A stretch of 64,000 bases of DNA from Prochlorococcus marinus CUG1416. Its GTDB lineage: Bacteria > Cyanobacteriota > Cyanobacteriia > PCC-6307 > Cyanobiaceae. The translations under genes and the position numbers were made by a program. Below the pieces are notes generated by a model, which worked only from the letters and a program-made list of their open reading frames with translations, was not told the origin of the DNA and did not search any database. The stretch is taken from positions 82,563 to 146,562 of the forward strand of contig NZ_JAAORM010000004.1 of assembly GCF_017695965.1 (NCBI RefSeq), read 5' to 3'. Position 1 is the first letter of the stretch, and every line of letters starts with the position of its first letter. Of the stretch, positions 29,260 through 38,120 are shown one piece after another.

Positions 29260-29931
29260 TTATTTTATACTTTTTCTGAAATTTTTTAGGCAGTGTAGAA
29301 AAATTCCAGAGGATAACAAAAATTCAAATATTTCTTGGTCATTTCTTATTTGTTCAGTTGTTGAAGCCCATGAGATATCAAAATAAAAGTAAAAAAGAGC
29401 GACAAATAAAAAATAAAGAGACATTTCTTTACTAGGTAAAGCATTAATATTTTTGAATTTTCTCCATCCAAACCAACCAAGAAAGATACAACTTATTTCA
29501 AAAACTGGGTCTAGTAAATAATTATGAAAAAAAGGCAAATTATGCAAATTGGTTTCTCCTTGAACATTCAAGTCAGATATGGTTGTAATACCAATTCCAG
29601 TTAGCCTTTCTCCCCAGCTTATTTCCTCTCCTGCGATTACTAAAGATAAAAAGGCTATCAAAAGCCAAATAAGGGAGTTAATCTCCTTCTTTTTCTTTCG
29701 CCTTAAATAAATAAAAAACGCCAGAAATGACGATAGCAAATATTCAAAAAACTGAAGCCATTCAAGAGGGCCATCCTCACTTCTAAGGAAGTCAAACCAA
29801 CTTACTCCTATCAAATTTTTACCATAAGGGAAAATATAAACAAACCCATATATAAATACTAAATAATAAATGGGGAATAAACTCACATCCGGAGTTATTC
29901 TTCCGAAAGGCGTTTTGATATCTTTAGACAT
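29260..29931 (-). CDS. Polytopic membrane protein of unknown function
   Basis: The 223-residue protein has about six hydrophobic segments. A conserved-looking motif lies between helices: AGEEISWGERLTGI, then NVQGETNLHNL. Acidic plus His residues next to a membrane face suggest a metal or active site, but this is inference. It stands alone between two spacers. Confidence 0.65.
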   Translation of the reverse strand: MSKDIKTPFGRITPDVSLFPIYYLVFIYGFVYIFPYGKNLIGVSWFDFLRSEDGPLEWLQFFEYLLSSFLAFFIYLRRKKKKEINSLIWLLIAFLSLVIAGEEISWGERLTGIGITTISDLNVQGETNLHNLPFFHNYLLDPVFEISCIFLGWFGWRKFKNINALPSKEMSLYFLFVALFYFYFDISWASTTEQIRNDQEIFEFLLSSGIFLHCLKNFRKSIK

Positions 29932-30339
29932 TAGTAAATGAGTAGGTATCGATAGTATTCATTTTTATTTTAGATTAAGCCTATTATCTCACCAAGTCTA
30001 TTTTAATATTGGATTTGATTTAAATCATTATGATATGGATTATTCCACTGGAGAATAAAATTTACTTCTTAATTTAACTAATTCCAAAACAGGCAATAGT
30101 CCCGAAATTTTCTTGTTATTTATCTTAAGTAAATTTGCTACACAATCAAAGTTTCCTCACTTAGCAAGGAAACATCGACAATGGCTAATTGTAGAAATCT
30201 TTTCGTAATATTTTAGTAAATACTTTAAATAAAGAGTTTGATAAAAAAAGCCCCTAGATTCAAAAAAATAATTTAGCTACATTTTATTGAGGAATGTATT
30301 ATTTAATTAAATTTTTTTATCAAAATTTTTAAAAATTAC
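29932..30339. other. 408-bp spacer without recognisable genes
   Basis: AT-rich DNA with many stops in all frames. I see no tRNA, terminator or ORF with support. It leads into the decayed tRNA-Pro 5' half. Confidence 0.4.
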
Positions 30340-30412
30340 TCTTTTACAGATGTATTTTATGAAATAAGATCTTTATGATCGGGGCGAGGCGTAGATTGCT
30401 AGCGTGGGAGCC
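30340..30412 (+). pseudogene. Decayed duplicate of the tRNA-Pro promoter and 5' half
   Basis: The stretch matches 31276-31345 closely: TCTTTTAYAGATG, TATGAA-TAAGATCT, then CGGGGCG-GGCG and TGCTAGCGTGGGAGC. It therefore copies the upstream region, acceptor 5' strand, D arm and start of the anticodon arm of the intact tRNA-Pro. The match stops before the anticodon. It cannot fold as a tRNA. Confidence 0.75.
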
Positions 30413-30469
30413 ATGAAGAATTACATTTTATTTGATCAATTATTAGATTTTTAAAAGGAATTTTATTTT

Positions 30470-30982
30470 TTAAAAGGTTATGGCTGATTCAATAGGTAAA
30501 TTCAGTTTTAATTTTCCTTCCAATCTCAATAATTCAATAACAACTAAAATTCCCACAACTTCTTTATTGTTACTCTCAAGAATCTTCGAAACACAATTGA
30601 CAGTTCCACCAGTAGCTAATAAATCATCAACAATGGCATAAGAGCTGTATTTCTTTAGGGCCTTTTTTTGAATTGATAGTGTATTTTCCCCATATTCTAA
30701 GCTGTAGTTCTTTTCTACAAGCTCTCCCGGAAGCTTACCAGGTTTTCTTGCTACAATCATTGGCTTTGAAGCTTGCAAAGAGATCGCAGAACCAAAGATA
30801 AAGCCTCTGGCATCTATGGAAATTATTGCTTCAGCATTTTTTATGATTTGACTAGATGACATCTTCAAAATAAGTTCCTTGAATATCCTTGGTTCCTGAA
30901 TAATTCCAAGAACATCTTTAAACTCAATTCCTTTTTTTGGATAATCTTTGTATGTATCTATAATTTCTTCAAGACTCTTCAT
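30470..30982 (-). CDS. apt: Adenine phosphoribosyltransferase
   Basis: At 170 residues it has the PRPP-binding motif AIVDDLLATGGTV near residue 120, FKDVLGI near the N-terminus and the adenine-site RGFIFGSAISLQ. It salvages adenine to AMP. It is placed between the decayed tRNA-Pro half and the intact tRNA-Pro gene. Confidence 0.95.
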   Translation of the reverse strand: MKSLEEIIDTYKDYPKKGIEFKDVLGIIQEPRIFKELILKMSSSQIIKNAEAIISIDARGFIFGSAISLQASKPMIVARKPGKLPGELVEKNYSLEYGENTLSIQKKALKKYSSYAIVDDLLATGGTVNCVSKILESNNKEVVGILVVIELLRLEGKLKLNLPIESAITF

Positions 30983-31137
30983 TCTCTTTATTTCTATAGT
31001 TGATTTTAGGATCCATATATTATTTTCATCATTCTAGCTAAAAGAATTTTTTTTTCTAAATCCACCAAAAAAAATTAAACTTAAACCTTCAACGGATAAC
31101 AACTTAAGGAATAGATCTTTGTAGAAGCCATATAGAA

Positions 31138-31180
31138 TAACTTTTAATAGCAAGAGTGATTAAAAGTTACCCTCTTTTTT
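31138..31180 (+). terminator. Strong hairpin upstream of tRNA-Pro
   Basis: TAACTTTTAAT at 31138 pairs perfectly with ATTAAAAGTTA ending at 31169 over a 10-base loop, followed by CCCTCTTTTTT. It looks like a terminator, though no rightward gene ends here. The 332-bp spacer (30983-31314) otherwise shows only the tRNA promoter region. Confidence 0.5.
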
Positions 31181-31314
31181 AACGTAAAATGAAGTTTGAA
31201 AAATTAGTTATAAATTAGTGAGAAAGAGCATATTCATAACTAAAAAATATTTTTATAAAATATTTAGTAATTTAGTCTTTTATAGATGACTGTTATGAAC
31301 TAAGATCTTATGAG

Positions 31315-31388
31315 CGGGGCGTGGCGCAGCTTGGTAGCGCGGGTGCTTTGGGAGCACTAGGTCGCAGGTTCGAATCCTGTCGCCCCGA
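31315..31388 (+). tRNA. trnP-UGG: tRNA-Pro (UGG), integration target of the island
   Basis: 74 bases: acceptor CGGGGCG/CGCCCCG, discriminator A, D arm TGGCGCAGCTTGGTAGCGC, anticodon loop with TGG, T arm GTTCGAATC. From the anticodon arm to the discriminator the sequence recurs six times downstream, so this is the intact left-end copy regenerated by integration. No encoded CCA. Confidence 0.95.
31343..31388 (+). repeat. att repeat A (3' half of tRNA-Pro)
   Basis: The reference copy inside the intact tRNA: GTGCTTTGGGAGCAC through CGCCCCGA. It covers the anticodon stem 5' strand to the discriminator base. Confidence 0.95.
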
Positions 31389-31418
31389 TTGGTTTTTCAG
31401 CAAATAGCAAAATAGCCT

Positions 31419-31437
31419 GTGTAAAAGGTGTGTAAAA
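31419..31437 (+). repeat. Left iteron pair GTGTAAAA of module A-B
   Basis: Two copies of GTGTAAAA begin at 31419 and 31430, 11 bp apart, 30 bp after the tRNA. The same pair with the same spacing lies beside the recombinase at 42837. Probable arm-type binding sites (inference). Confidence 0.7.
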
Positions 31438-31474
31438 GAATTAGACATATGAAGTACTTAGTAGAACAATTCTG

Positions 31475-31666
31475 ATGGGACTAAAAGCATCAGGGAAATT
31501 AAAAGCTGGTAAACATTTCGTTTACGTTACTGGCAAACCAAGAAGCAATATTAATTGGGATTTAGCAGCAATTGAAAAATGGATGCTCGAAGAAACTCAA
31601 AAAAGTGCTAATGCTCACTATGAAGCCGCAAAGAAAATTGAAACTTATTCAGAAATGGGGATTTAA
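31475..31666 (+). CDS. Small hypothetical protein at the left end of the island
   Basis: This 63-residue protein has no signal or membrane segment. It contains FVYVTGKPRSNINWDLAAIE followed by an acidic helix. Its position just inside the left end, rightward, is where small regulators or excision factors often lie, but no HTH is evident. Function unknown. Confidence 0.5.
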   Translation: MGLKASGKLKAGKHFVYVTGKPRSNINWDLAAIEKWMLEETQKSANAHYEAAKKIETYSEMGI

Positions 31667-31723
31667 ATTTCAATAATTTAATTTGAATATGATTATCTAT
31701 CAAAAGTTTCAGAGTGGCTGAAA

Positions 31724-32368
31724 ATGGTTTCAAATCACTCAACTCAAAATTTAAAATTTTTCACTGTCAACCATGAGCTTCTTGAGTTCGTTTGGCACAA
31801 ATGCAGCTTATGCAGTGATATCACACAAAGGAATATAAAAGGTGTAGCAACCTTATATTCTTTGTTAGGGAGTATATGGTACAGAGGGAAGAAACCTTAT
31901 ATTTTAAAGGGGAAAAAAGGTCTATGGAAAGTAGTTGATCAAGAATATTTAGCAAATTATAGTCTTTGTTCAAAAAGGACAGTTATCAGATATATGAAGA
32001 TTCTTACTAATGCTGGATTAATTGAATATAAAAAATACGGCTTTACTCATAAGAAGTATTACCAACTAATTTCAGATGAAAGAAATAATGAAAGTGATGT
32101 TAACGATCCAAAAAGCATACATAAAGTAACAAAACTGTCAGATCCGAAAGTGCCAAATAGTCATAATCATATCTACCAAAAAGACACAGTCGAAAATGAC
32201 AATTCTTCAGAGTCAAATATTAGAATCAATAATAAGACTTTATTAAAAGATATTTATGGGATCCATGGTGCTTACGCACCAGACATACATAAAAAAGAAA
32301 AAGATTTAGAAATTGAGAAACGTAAACAGATCAATCAACTAAGGGAGTTGGAGAAGAAGCAAAAATGA
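31724..32368 (+). CDS. Winged-helix DNA-binding protein (replication-initiator or regulator type)
   Basis: The 214-residue protein has an N-terminal domain with a HTH at about residues 65-105 (YLANYSLCSKRTVIRYMKIL, then NAGLIEYKKYGFTHKKYYQL), typical of a winged helix. The C-terminal 100 residues are polar and end in a charged helix. The order suits a phage or plasmid replication/regulatory protein. I infer DNA binding only. Confidence 0.6.
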   Translation: MVSNHSTQNLKFFTVNHELLEFVWHKCSLCSDITQRNIKGVATLYSLLGSIWYRGKKPYILKGKKGLWKVVDQEYLANYSLCSKRTVIRYMKILTNAGLIEYKKYGFTHKKYYQLISDERNNESDVNDPKSIHKVTKLSDPKVPNSHNHIYQKDTVENDNSSESNIRINNKTLLKDIYGIHGAYAPDIHKKEKDLEIEKRKQINQLRELEKKQK

Positions 32369-32503
32369 TCTATAGAAAGATAAGTACTTTTTTTGTTAAC
32401 TTGTTAACCACATGCAAATTTAAACGCTAAAAAACTTCCGACCCTTCGGATGACCCACGTTGTAAACAGAATTAAGAACCTAGTAAGCTTTTCTGTTTAT
32501 TTT

Positions 32504-32884
32504 TTAGTTAAAAAATTCTGCTAACTTGTTATAAAATTTCTGAAAATTGTGCTTATCAGGTTTATTACAATTATTATCGGCACTTAAAAGTGCATATTCA
32601 TTAGCAAATTTATTACCTGCATTCGTTTTCATATAAGCAATATGGTAATCAAACTCATAGGAATTCATCCTATTACGTAGATTTCTTATTAAAATTTTTG
32701 TTGCTCTATCAGGACTAATTGTTCCTTGAGCTATTTTGCATCTTGCAATTCCAACTTCCATAATTGATAATGCCAAAGAAAAATCATCTCTATTATTAAA
32801 ATCTTTAATAGGAAATTTATGATCAGCATTAATAGCAGTGGGTAATGTAATTGCAGCTAGTAGTGGGAGTAGTAAGTGTTTCAT
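32504..32884 (-). CDS. Exported small protein, island family 1
   Basis: 126 residues with signal peptide MKHLLLPLLAAITLPTAINA. The mature part is helical with two Cys (ARCKIA and NNCNK). Its signal sequence is nearly the same at DNA level as that of the next gene upstream, but the mature parts differ. The two genes overlap by 4 bp (ATGA). Unknown function. Confidence 0.6.
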   Translation of the reverse strand: MKHLLLPLLAAITLPTAINADHKFPIKDFNNRDDFSLALSIMEVGIARCKIAQGTISPDRATKILIRNLRNRMNSYEFDYHIAYMKTNAGNKFANEYALLSADNNCNKPDKHNFQKFYNKLAEFFN

Positions 32885-33240
32885 CTATATCTACCGTCAC
32901 GATAAAGAATTTTGGAGGTCTTTTTACAAATATCGACTTCAATCCATTCCATATTTACAACATGAGTTGGCATATCCTCCTTTGCACCGACTCTATATTT
33001 GCATTCTCTACTATCTTTATAAACAAAATACCAAGGATACTTATAGTGTTTATTTTCCTTAATTCTGTCGGAAAGCATCTTCCAATATTTGTCATTCACT
33101 AATTTAACTACTGCTCTCTCCTCCTCATTACAGTTACCGCCTGAGTCTGGGCAAGTGAATTTATGTCTAGGATATGGTTTAGCATCAATAATGCTAGGTA
33201 AAGCGAGTGCAGCTAGTAGTGGGAGTAGTAAGCGTTTCAT
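32881..33240 (-). CDS. Exported small protein, island family 1
   Basis: 119 residues; signal peptide MKRLLLPLLAALALPSIIDA, then a mature domain with four Cys (FTCPDSGGNCN, RECKYR, DICKK). The 5' end shares AGTAGTAAGCGTTTCAT (plus strand) with 51411-51428, showing that this leader has been copied or recombined elsewhere in the island. Unknown function. Confidence 0.6.
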   Translation of the reverse strand: MKRLLLPLLAALALPSIIDAKPYPRHKFTCPDSGGNCNEEERAVVKLVNDKYWKMLSDRIKENKHYKYPWYFVYKDSRECKYRVGAKEDMPTHVVNMEWIEVDICKKTSKILYRDGRYR

Positions 33241-33262
33241 TTACTTTTCTTAATTTTATAAA

Positions 33263-33655
33263 TTAAAGACCTGGATAAATCCCGCTCCTTACAGCCGAAT
33301 CAGGAGTTGGAACAATACATAAGGAAAGACTAGATATTTCTCCCTCATCTACAGAAGCATAAGCAACTCCAAGTAGATTAGACTTATCTCCTTGAGCCAT
33401 GATAAGGCAATCGGTATGTCCATAGGCTGGGCAGACTCCTAATTCCGCATAAACAGAACTCTTAGTTTTTTTTATTATTTCAAGTTTTGGTCTGATATAT
33501 TCAATGAATTCATCTTTTGAGTTCATATCGGTTAAGACTTTTTGTGAGGAGTAGGAGAAGTCTTCTGACAAAAACGATTCAAATTCAGACGAATCAAGAG
33601 TGTGTAGCATTTTCGCGTAAATACTCAAAGCTTGTTTTTCTGTTAAGGAGGTCAT
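33263..33655 (-). CDS. NTF2/SnoaL-like small protein
   Basis: 130 residues, no signal peptide. N-terminal helices followed by FLSEDFSYSSQKVLTDMNSK and a KDEFIEYIRPKLEII helix, then beta strands. This alpha+beta order resembles the NTF2-like fold (cone-shaped pocket) seen in many small proteins. The family call is tentative and the ligand is unknown. Confidence 0.5.
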   Translation of the reverse strand: MTSLTEKQALSIYAKMLHTLDSSEFESFLSEDFSYSSQKVLTDMNSKDEFIEYIRPKLEIIKKTKSSVYAELGVCPAYGHTDCLIMAQGDKSNLLGVAYASVDEGEISSLSLCIVPTPDSAVRSGIYPGL

Positions 33656-33719
33656 TTTTTCTGAAATTCTTGATGTTAGTTAAGTTATTTATATTTGGAA
33701 AATTAATGAGATTTTCAAA

Positions 33720-33980
33720 TTAATACATCCAATTAATTCCTGTGCTTGGGTACTTAAGACCGCCACTTCTTCCTGAGTACCCATAAGATTTAACATTTCT
33801 TTTGTAAACTCCATCGTTATTATCATCGTAATAAGAAGAACTGGAACCATTACTACATCTTTGGCTATATCCATTTCCATAGGAGTGGTTAGTTCTATAA
33901 CAATAATCAGCTTTTGTTGGAGATAAAAAAGATGATCCTAAAACAACTGAAAGGATAGGAAGTAAGAATAATTTTTTCAT
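33720..33980 (-). CDS. Exported Tyr/Ser/Gly-rich peptide
   Basis: 86 residues; signal peptide to about residue 24 (SPTKA), then a low-complexity mature part rich in Tyr, Ser, Gly and Asn (SNGSSSSYYDDNNDGVYKRN). It ends GGLKYPSTGINWMY. It is probably a surface or periplasmic peptide, of unknown role. Confidence 0.55.
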   Translation of the reverse strand: MKKLFLLPILSVVLGSSFLSPTKADYCYRTNHSYGNGYSQRCSNGSSSSYYDDNNDGVYKRNVKSYGYSGRSGGLKYPSTGINWMY

Positions 33981-34073
33981 TTTAAAATTTTGATTGTGGA
34001 AATAAATCCGTACAGTATCTTCTAGTTCTGGATACTTAAAAGTGATTCCAAAAATAGTATTAATGAATATTTT

Positions 34074-34454
34074 TTAACCACATTGTTTATCTTCTCCAGT
34101 AATGCAATATCTTTTAGATTCACTATTTAGGCGTTGTTGACAAGCAATTGACATTAAAGGTTTAACTGTTCCTTGTCCAAAAAATTTATTTTGATAATAG
34201 TAACAAATCCCACTTCTAGCTTTTCTCCATTCTTCCCATAGTTTGTCATCATTTAATTCTTTTCTAAGTTCCCAGTCTGATTTAAGTAACCTTTCAACTT
34301 CGCATCTAGTGTATTCAGGAGTAGCTCCATCTTCTACACATTCAAATGGATAGTTTTTAAAATGACTTTCTTTCCAACTTTCAAAACTATGATCATCAGC
34401 TTTTACAAAAGGAGTTAAAACAAATAATAGAGATGTAATTATTATGTATTTCAT
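34074..34454 (-). CDS. Exported small protein with six cysteines
   Basis: 126 residues; signal peptide ending VKADD. The mature protein has Cys in FECVEDG, TRCEVE, GICYYY, IACQQR, RYCITG and KQCG, consistent with three disulfides in an exported protein. It is followed closely by the genes at 34458 and 34975 in the same direction. Confidence 0.6.
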   Translation of the reverse strand: MKYIIITSLLFVLTPFVKADDHSFESWKESHFKNYPFECVEDGATPEYTRCEVERLLKSDWELRKELNDDKLWEEWRKARSGICYYYQNKFFGQGTVKPLMSIACQQRLNSESKRYCITGEDKQCG

Positions 34455-34457
34455 TTT

Positions 34458-34952
34458 TTATTCTCCTCTCCTAATTGTTTCAAGTGTATGTAGATAAAAT
34501 TTTGGAAATATTTCTGTAAGTTCTTCTAGCCTTTTTTCATTCAGCTCTTCTTTAGGTAAATTTGTAAGTTTTGGTATGGATAATTTAATATTTTCTCGAC
34601 ACCAATTTATTGATTTAATAGCTTCTTCTTTAACATCATCTTTTATCGATAGATTCTCATCAAATATAGAATTAACATCTAAGTTATTACCTCGTATAAG
34701 TGCTCTAAAGATAAGATCAGAATTTTTAATTGATTCTCCCAATTCTTTATTTGCTTCAATTCCAAAAACCAATGTGCAAGCTGCAATACCTATTGATCTA
34801 GCAATACATTTATCATTGCCTACCTCATTGCATGGCAATCTAAAATTATACTCAATTTTTTTTATATTAAATCCATACTTTCCCTCTGGAAAACCAGCTT
34901 GAACATTTAAGGGTAAAGATAAAAATAATAATGCAATTAAAAAGTTTTTCAT
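34458..34952 (-). CDS. Exported protein, island family 2 (paralogue of the 34975 gene)
   Basis: 164 residues; signal peptide ending VQAG. The motif CNEVGNDKCIARSIGIAACT followed by LVFGIE matches the neighbour's CSEYGEESCTARFIAMSACT and FVFGIN. Both then have a helical C-terminus ending LETIRRG/LEGIKKG. The pair arose by tandem duplication and has diverged widely. Unknown function. Confidence 0.6.
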   Translation of the reverse strand: MKNFLIALLFLSLPLNVQAGFPEGKYGFNIKKIEYNFRLPCNEVGNDKCIARSIGIAACTLVFGIEANKELGESIKNSDLIFRALIRGNNLDVNSIFDENLSIKDDVKEEAIKSINWCRENIKLSIPKLTNLPKEELNEKRLEELTEIFPKFYLHTLETIRRGE

Positions 34953-34974
34953 TAGAGATGAATAGACATATAAA

Positions 34975-35469
34975 CTACCCTTTCCTTCCTTTCTTTATCC
35001 CTTCAAGAGTTCTTAACCACCACTCTCCATAGGTTCTAGTAGCGACTTCAATAAATTCTGGAGTAGCTTCTTTACCTGTTTTTTCTAAAACTATTTCTGG
35101 AATTGCTTCCTCAGTAGCATCTTTACAAAATCTAACTCTATCCTTAACCTCATTACGTATTTCAGTTTTAATATCATCATTTTTATTAAACATACTTATT
35201 GGTTTGATTTTATTACCTCTCATAATTGCTACAAAGAGTTCATCTGCGATATCCAATGCCTCTCCAACAGGTTTCCCTTGATTAATTCCAAAAACAAAAG
35301 TACACGCTGACATAGCAATAAATCTTGCAGTACAACTTTCTTCTCCATATTCCGAACAAGGTAAACTTAATTCTTTTTCTAATTTCTTTAAATTCTCTGG
35401 ACTTTCTGGTAGAGCATAAGCATTTAAGGGCATTAGAAATAAAAGCCCTGCGAATAAAAACCTTTTCAT
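34975..35469 (-). CDS. Exported protein, island family 2 (paralogue of the 34458 gene)
   Basis: 164 residues; signal peptide ending AYALP. It shares the Cys spacing C-x7-C-x9-C and the AxACTxVFGI block with the 34458 gene and has the same length. A fourth Cys near mid-protein (RFCKDA and NWCREN) is also shared. Possibly a periplasmic helical protein. Confidence 0.6.
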   Translation of the reverse strand: MKRFLFAGLLFLMPLNAYALPESPENLKKLEKELSLPCSEYGEESCTARFIAMSACTFVFGINQGKPVGEALDIADELFVAIMRGNKIKPISMFNKNDDIKTEIRNEVKDRVRFCKDATEEAIPEIVLEKTGKEATPEFIEVATRTYGEWWLRTLEGIKKGRKG

Positions 35470-35548
35470 TTAATTATTATTTATTGGTTACTTATCTTTA
35501 GTTCCAGATTTTAAACCTGATTCCAAATAAATAAAATTGAAAATTTAT

Positions 35549-36736
35549 TTAATCACACCTATCTTCTATTGATAAATCTGATTTTACTTTCTGCAATTCG
35601 CTAGAAGCTGGAGCTTTATCTGAAAATAATAATGTTAATCCAGTATCCTTATCAATTTTTATATTTTCATTAATTGATTTAATCCAAGTATTTTTTGAAT
35701 CTCCTAATTTAGAAACTATTTCATCAAGGTCATTTAATTTTTCTTTTGAATATGTAATGAGATTTATATTTAGTTCTGATCCTAATGAAGCTCCATCTGC
35801 TCTTAGAGATAATTTAAATTCATCACCTCGCTTAATAGGATCTAATGGCCAATTTATTGGCCCCTCAATTTTTTTACTTGATGTAGCTATTTTTCTCCAT
35901 AGGATTTTATTATCCTTAATAATCTTTACTTCATTTAGAGGTTTTAAAGAATATATCGTCGGTTTATCAACTTTAATTTCTGCTGATAATATATTATCTT
36001 CTCCTCTAACAACCGTTGGAGTTAATAAACAAATTGATTTTTTCTCAGAAGAACTTCTTGTAAATGAATTCACTTCAAATGATTGAGGAGTAAGAGTAGC
36101 TATAGATCCCATTAACTTCGGTCTAAGTAATTCTGGACCTATCAAAATTGTAGAAATGGCACCTATGGCAATAAAACTGCCAAATTTAATTTTCTTTTTT
36201 AATTGAATCCAAATTTCAGAATTAGATTTTGATAAAAGATTAAGTCTTGGTAAAGCCTCAGTATCTAAAAGTCTTACTAATCTAAAAAGCCTATCAATTC
36301 CACCATTAAAAGAATCTAGCGAAATATTGAACTCATCTTTTCTCATATCTTTTTTATTAATAATTCCCTTAAACTCTTCACTTGTTAAAACTCCTTTGAA
36401 ATAAACAATTTTTGAATCTTCTTCAACTTGTGCTGCCAATATAATTTGTGGTCCTTTTCCTTCTATTTTTGAATTCTTTAAAGAAATCTTTGCTTCATCT
36501 GCAATAAGTTCTGAAGTTATAATTTGGATATCAAATTTATTTAAAATAATTGATCTCGATGGATCCGTTAAAGCTAATGCGGGACCTAATTGTAAATTTA
36601 GATTTTTTTCTTTTATATATTTTTCCATTGCTAAAATTATCAACTCTCTAACAGAAAGATTTAACTCTTCATCCAAAATAATTGCTTCCTCTGGAATAGG
36701 GAAAGCTTCTAGTTCCTGATCAATAAAATCACTCAT
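35549..36736 (-). CDS. Membrane protein of the sigma-like/CHAT operon (possible DUF1822)
   Basis: 395 residues: a cytoplasmic N-terminal domain (1-180), one membrane helix (about 188-205, FGSFIAIGAISTILIG) and an external beta-rich C-terminal domain. It resembles cyanobacterial DUF1822 proteins in layout and in its place between a sigma-like protein and a TPR-CHAT protein; the family assignment is tentative. Its start overlaps the stop of the upstream gene by one base (TAATG), so the two are translationally coupled. Confidence 0.6.
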   Translation of the reverse strand: MSDFIDQELEAFPIPEEAIILDEELNLSVRELIILAMEKYIKEKNLNLQLGPALALTDPSRSIILNKFDIQIITSELIADEAKISLKNSKIEGKGPQIILAAQVEEDSKIVYFKGVLTSEEFKGIINKKDMRKDEFNISLDSFNGGIDRLFRLVRLLDTEALPRLNLLSKSNSEIWIQLKKKIKFGSFIAIGAISTILIGPELLRPKLMGSIATLTPQSFEVNSFTRSSSEKKSICLLTPTVVRGEDNILSAEIKVDKPTIYSLKPLNEVKIIKDNKILWRKIATSSKKIEGPINWPLDPIKRGDEFKLSLRADGASLGSELNINLITYSKEKLNDLDEIVSKLGDSKNTWIKSINENIKIDKDTGLTLLFSDKAPASSELQKVKSDLSIEDRCD

Positions 36737-38043
36737 TATTCAATAGCCTCCTTTATCAATTGTTTTAATAGAGGTCTCTTTTCATTTAGTTCTGAATTTA
36801 TTAAGTGATTCTTTAAACTTTCAACTAATCTTTCAATTCCATCAATATCATTCTTCAAAGATGAAAACTCATTAATTCTTAAAAGTATAATTGCTGATTC
36901 TTGAGCAATAGATTCTGATATTTTCTTTTCAGGTAAAAGTTTACTTACCCATGCTTGTTTATGCTCACATTTTGCAGCAATTTCTCTTTGACTTAATCCT
37001 TGACTATAGAGTTGCCAAGCAAGTTTCCTACTTTTATCTTTATCCCACTTTTTTTTATCTTGACTAATTAATTCTTTAATAATAGGTTCACCACAATTTC
37101 TTAGTGTTAGTTCAATTTTTGAAATTAAATTAATTTTTGAATCATCATCTAGATCCTCCTCAAAACTTTGTATTTGAGATTCTTCATTATTTTCAAATTG
37201 ACGCGGCGTATATATAGCAGATAAATATTTTCTCAACGCTTTATCTAAAAGTAAAAGAGTCTCTTTATTTTGTTGTGTAGGATTGAGACTTTTTAAGAAG
37301 TTTTCGTCGGGTTGCCATCCAGAAATTTTACCTGTTTTTTCTTTGTAAATAGTCTTAGCTTTTTTATATTCATCAATATAGGATTCATAAAGTTTTTTTA
37401 TATAGGAAGTTTGAAAGACTCCTTCACCGCACCTATCCCAGGCCTCTGTGATTCTTTTACTTGAACTATCTGCAATAAGAGCCCAAGGACTAATCAAAAG
37501 TATTCCACACTTTTTTAAATACGATTTAAGCTCAGCACTTCCTTGAACTTTATTTTTTGTCCAAGTAGTTAAGTTGGATAAAGAGGAGTTATATTCAACA
37601 ATAATTTCTGCAGTAAATGGTTTTAAATTATTTTTCATCTGCATATATTCAATTGTCTCCCAACAAAATATTTTTTTTATAAAACCCATTTTTTTATCAG
37701 GTGTATTTTTAGGAACCCTGAGATATTTATCCCCACTATCGTCCAATAAGATTATCAACATCTCACTTAATTCTATTTCATATCTTTCTTTAAATTGGTT
37801 ATAAATTAAATTTATCTTTTGTGATATTGGATGACTTACTCTTCCTCTTAGAGCCATCAAAGAATCTTTCTCTTTAGGATTTTTCTTGGCTAATAATAAA
37901 AGATTTTTATCAATATTTTCAGTAGGTTGGCTATTTAATAAATCAAATTTGTCTATCAGATTAGTATCAATATCAAGTACTTTCCTCTCTACCATTAAAG
38001 AAGAAGCTTCTATTTTTGATATCTCGCAGTAATCCTTCAACAA
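36736..38043 (-). CDS. Sigma-like/HTH regulatory protein upstream of the CHAT operon
   Basis: 435 residues. The middle (LSNLTTWTKNKVQGSAELKS, then LLISPWALIADSSSKRI) resembles cyanobacterial sigma-70-like proteins that have ATWTxRxV-x-LNxFL and SDWAILND. The C-terminus has a clear HTH at about 338-370 (LAWQLYSQGLSQREIAAKCE, then QAWVSKLL). It probably controls transcription of its own operon or of cell-surface genes. It is coupled to the membrane-protein gene. Confidence 0.6.
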   Translation of the reverse strand: MLKDYCEISKIEASSLMVERKVLDIDTNLIDKFDLLNSQPTENIDKNLLLLAKKNPKEKDSLMALRGRVSHPISQKINLIYNQFKERYEIELSEMLIILLDDSGDKYLRVPKNTPDKKMGFIKKIFCWETIEYMQMKNNLKPFTAEIIVEYNSSLSNLTTWTKNKVQGSAELKSYLKKCGILLISPWALIADSSSKRITEAWDRCGEGVFQTSYIKKLYESYIDEYKKAKTIYKEKTGKISGWQPDENFLKSLNPTQQNKETLLLLDKALRKYLSAIYTPRQFENNEESQIQSFEEDLDDDSKINLISKIELTLRNCGEPIIKELISQDKKKWDKDKSRKLAWQLYSQGLSQREIAAKCEHKQAWVSKLLPEKKISESIAQESAIILLRINEFSSLKNDIDGIERLVESLKNHLINSELNEKRPLLKQLIKEAIE

Positions 38044-38120
38044 TAGTCAATAAGCTTTGTATTAAATGTATTTTAAAAAAAAGTATAAATTTGTCGACAA
38101 CCATATTTATTTATTTAAAT

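Noticed and set aside
30380..30412. A second tRNA-Pro gene
   Set aside because: Only the 5' half is recognisable; there is no anticodon arm, T arm or 3' acceptor strand, so no tRNA can form.
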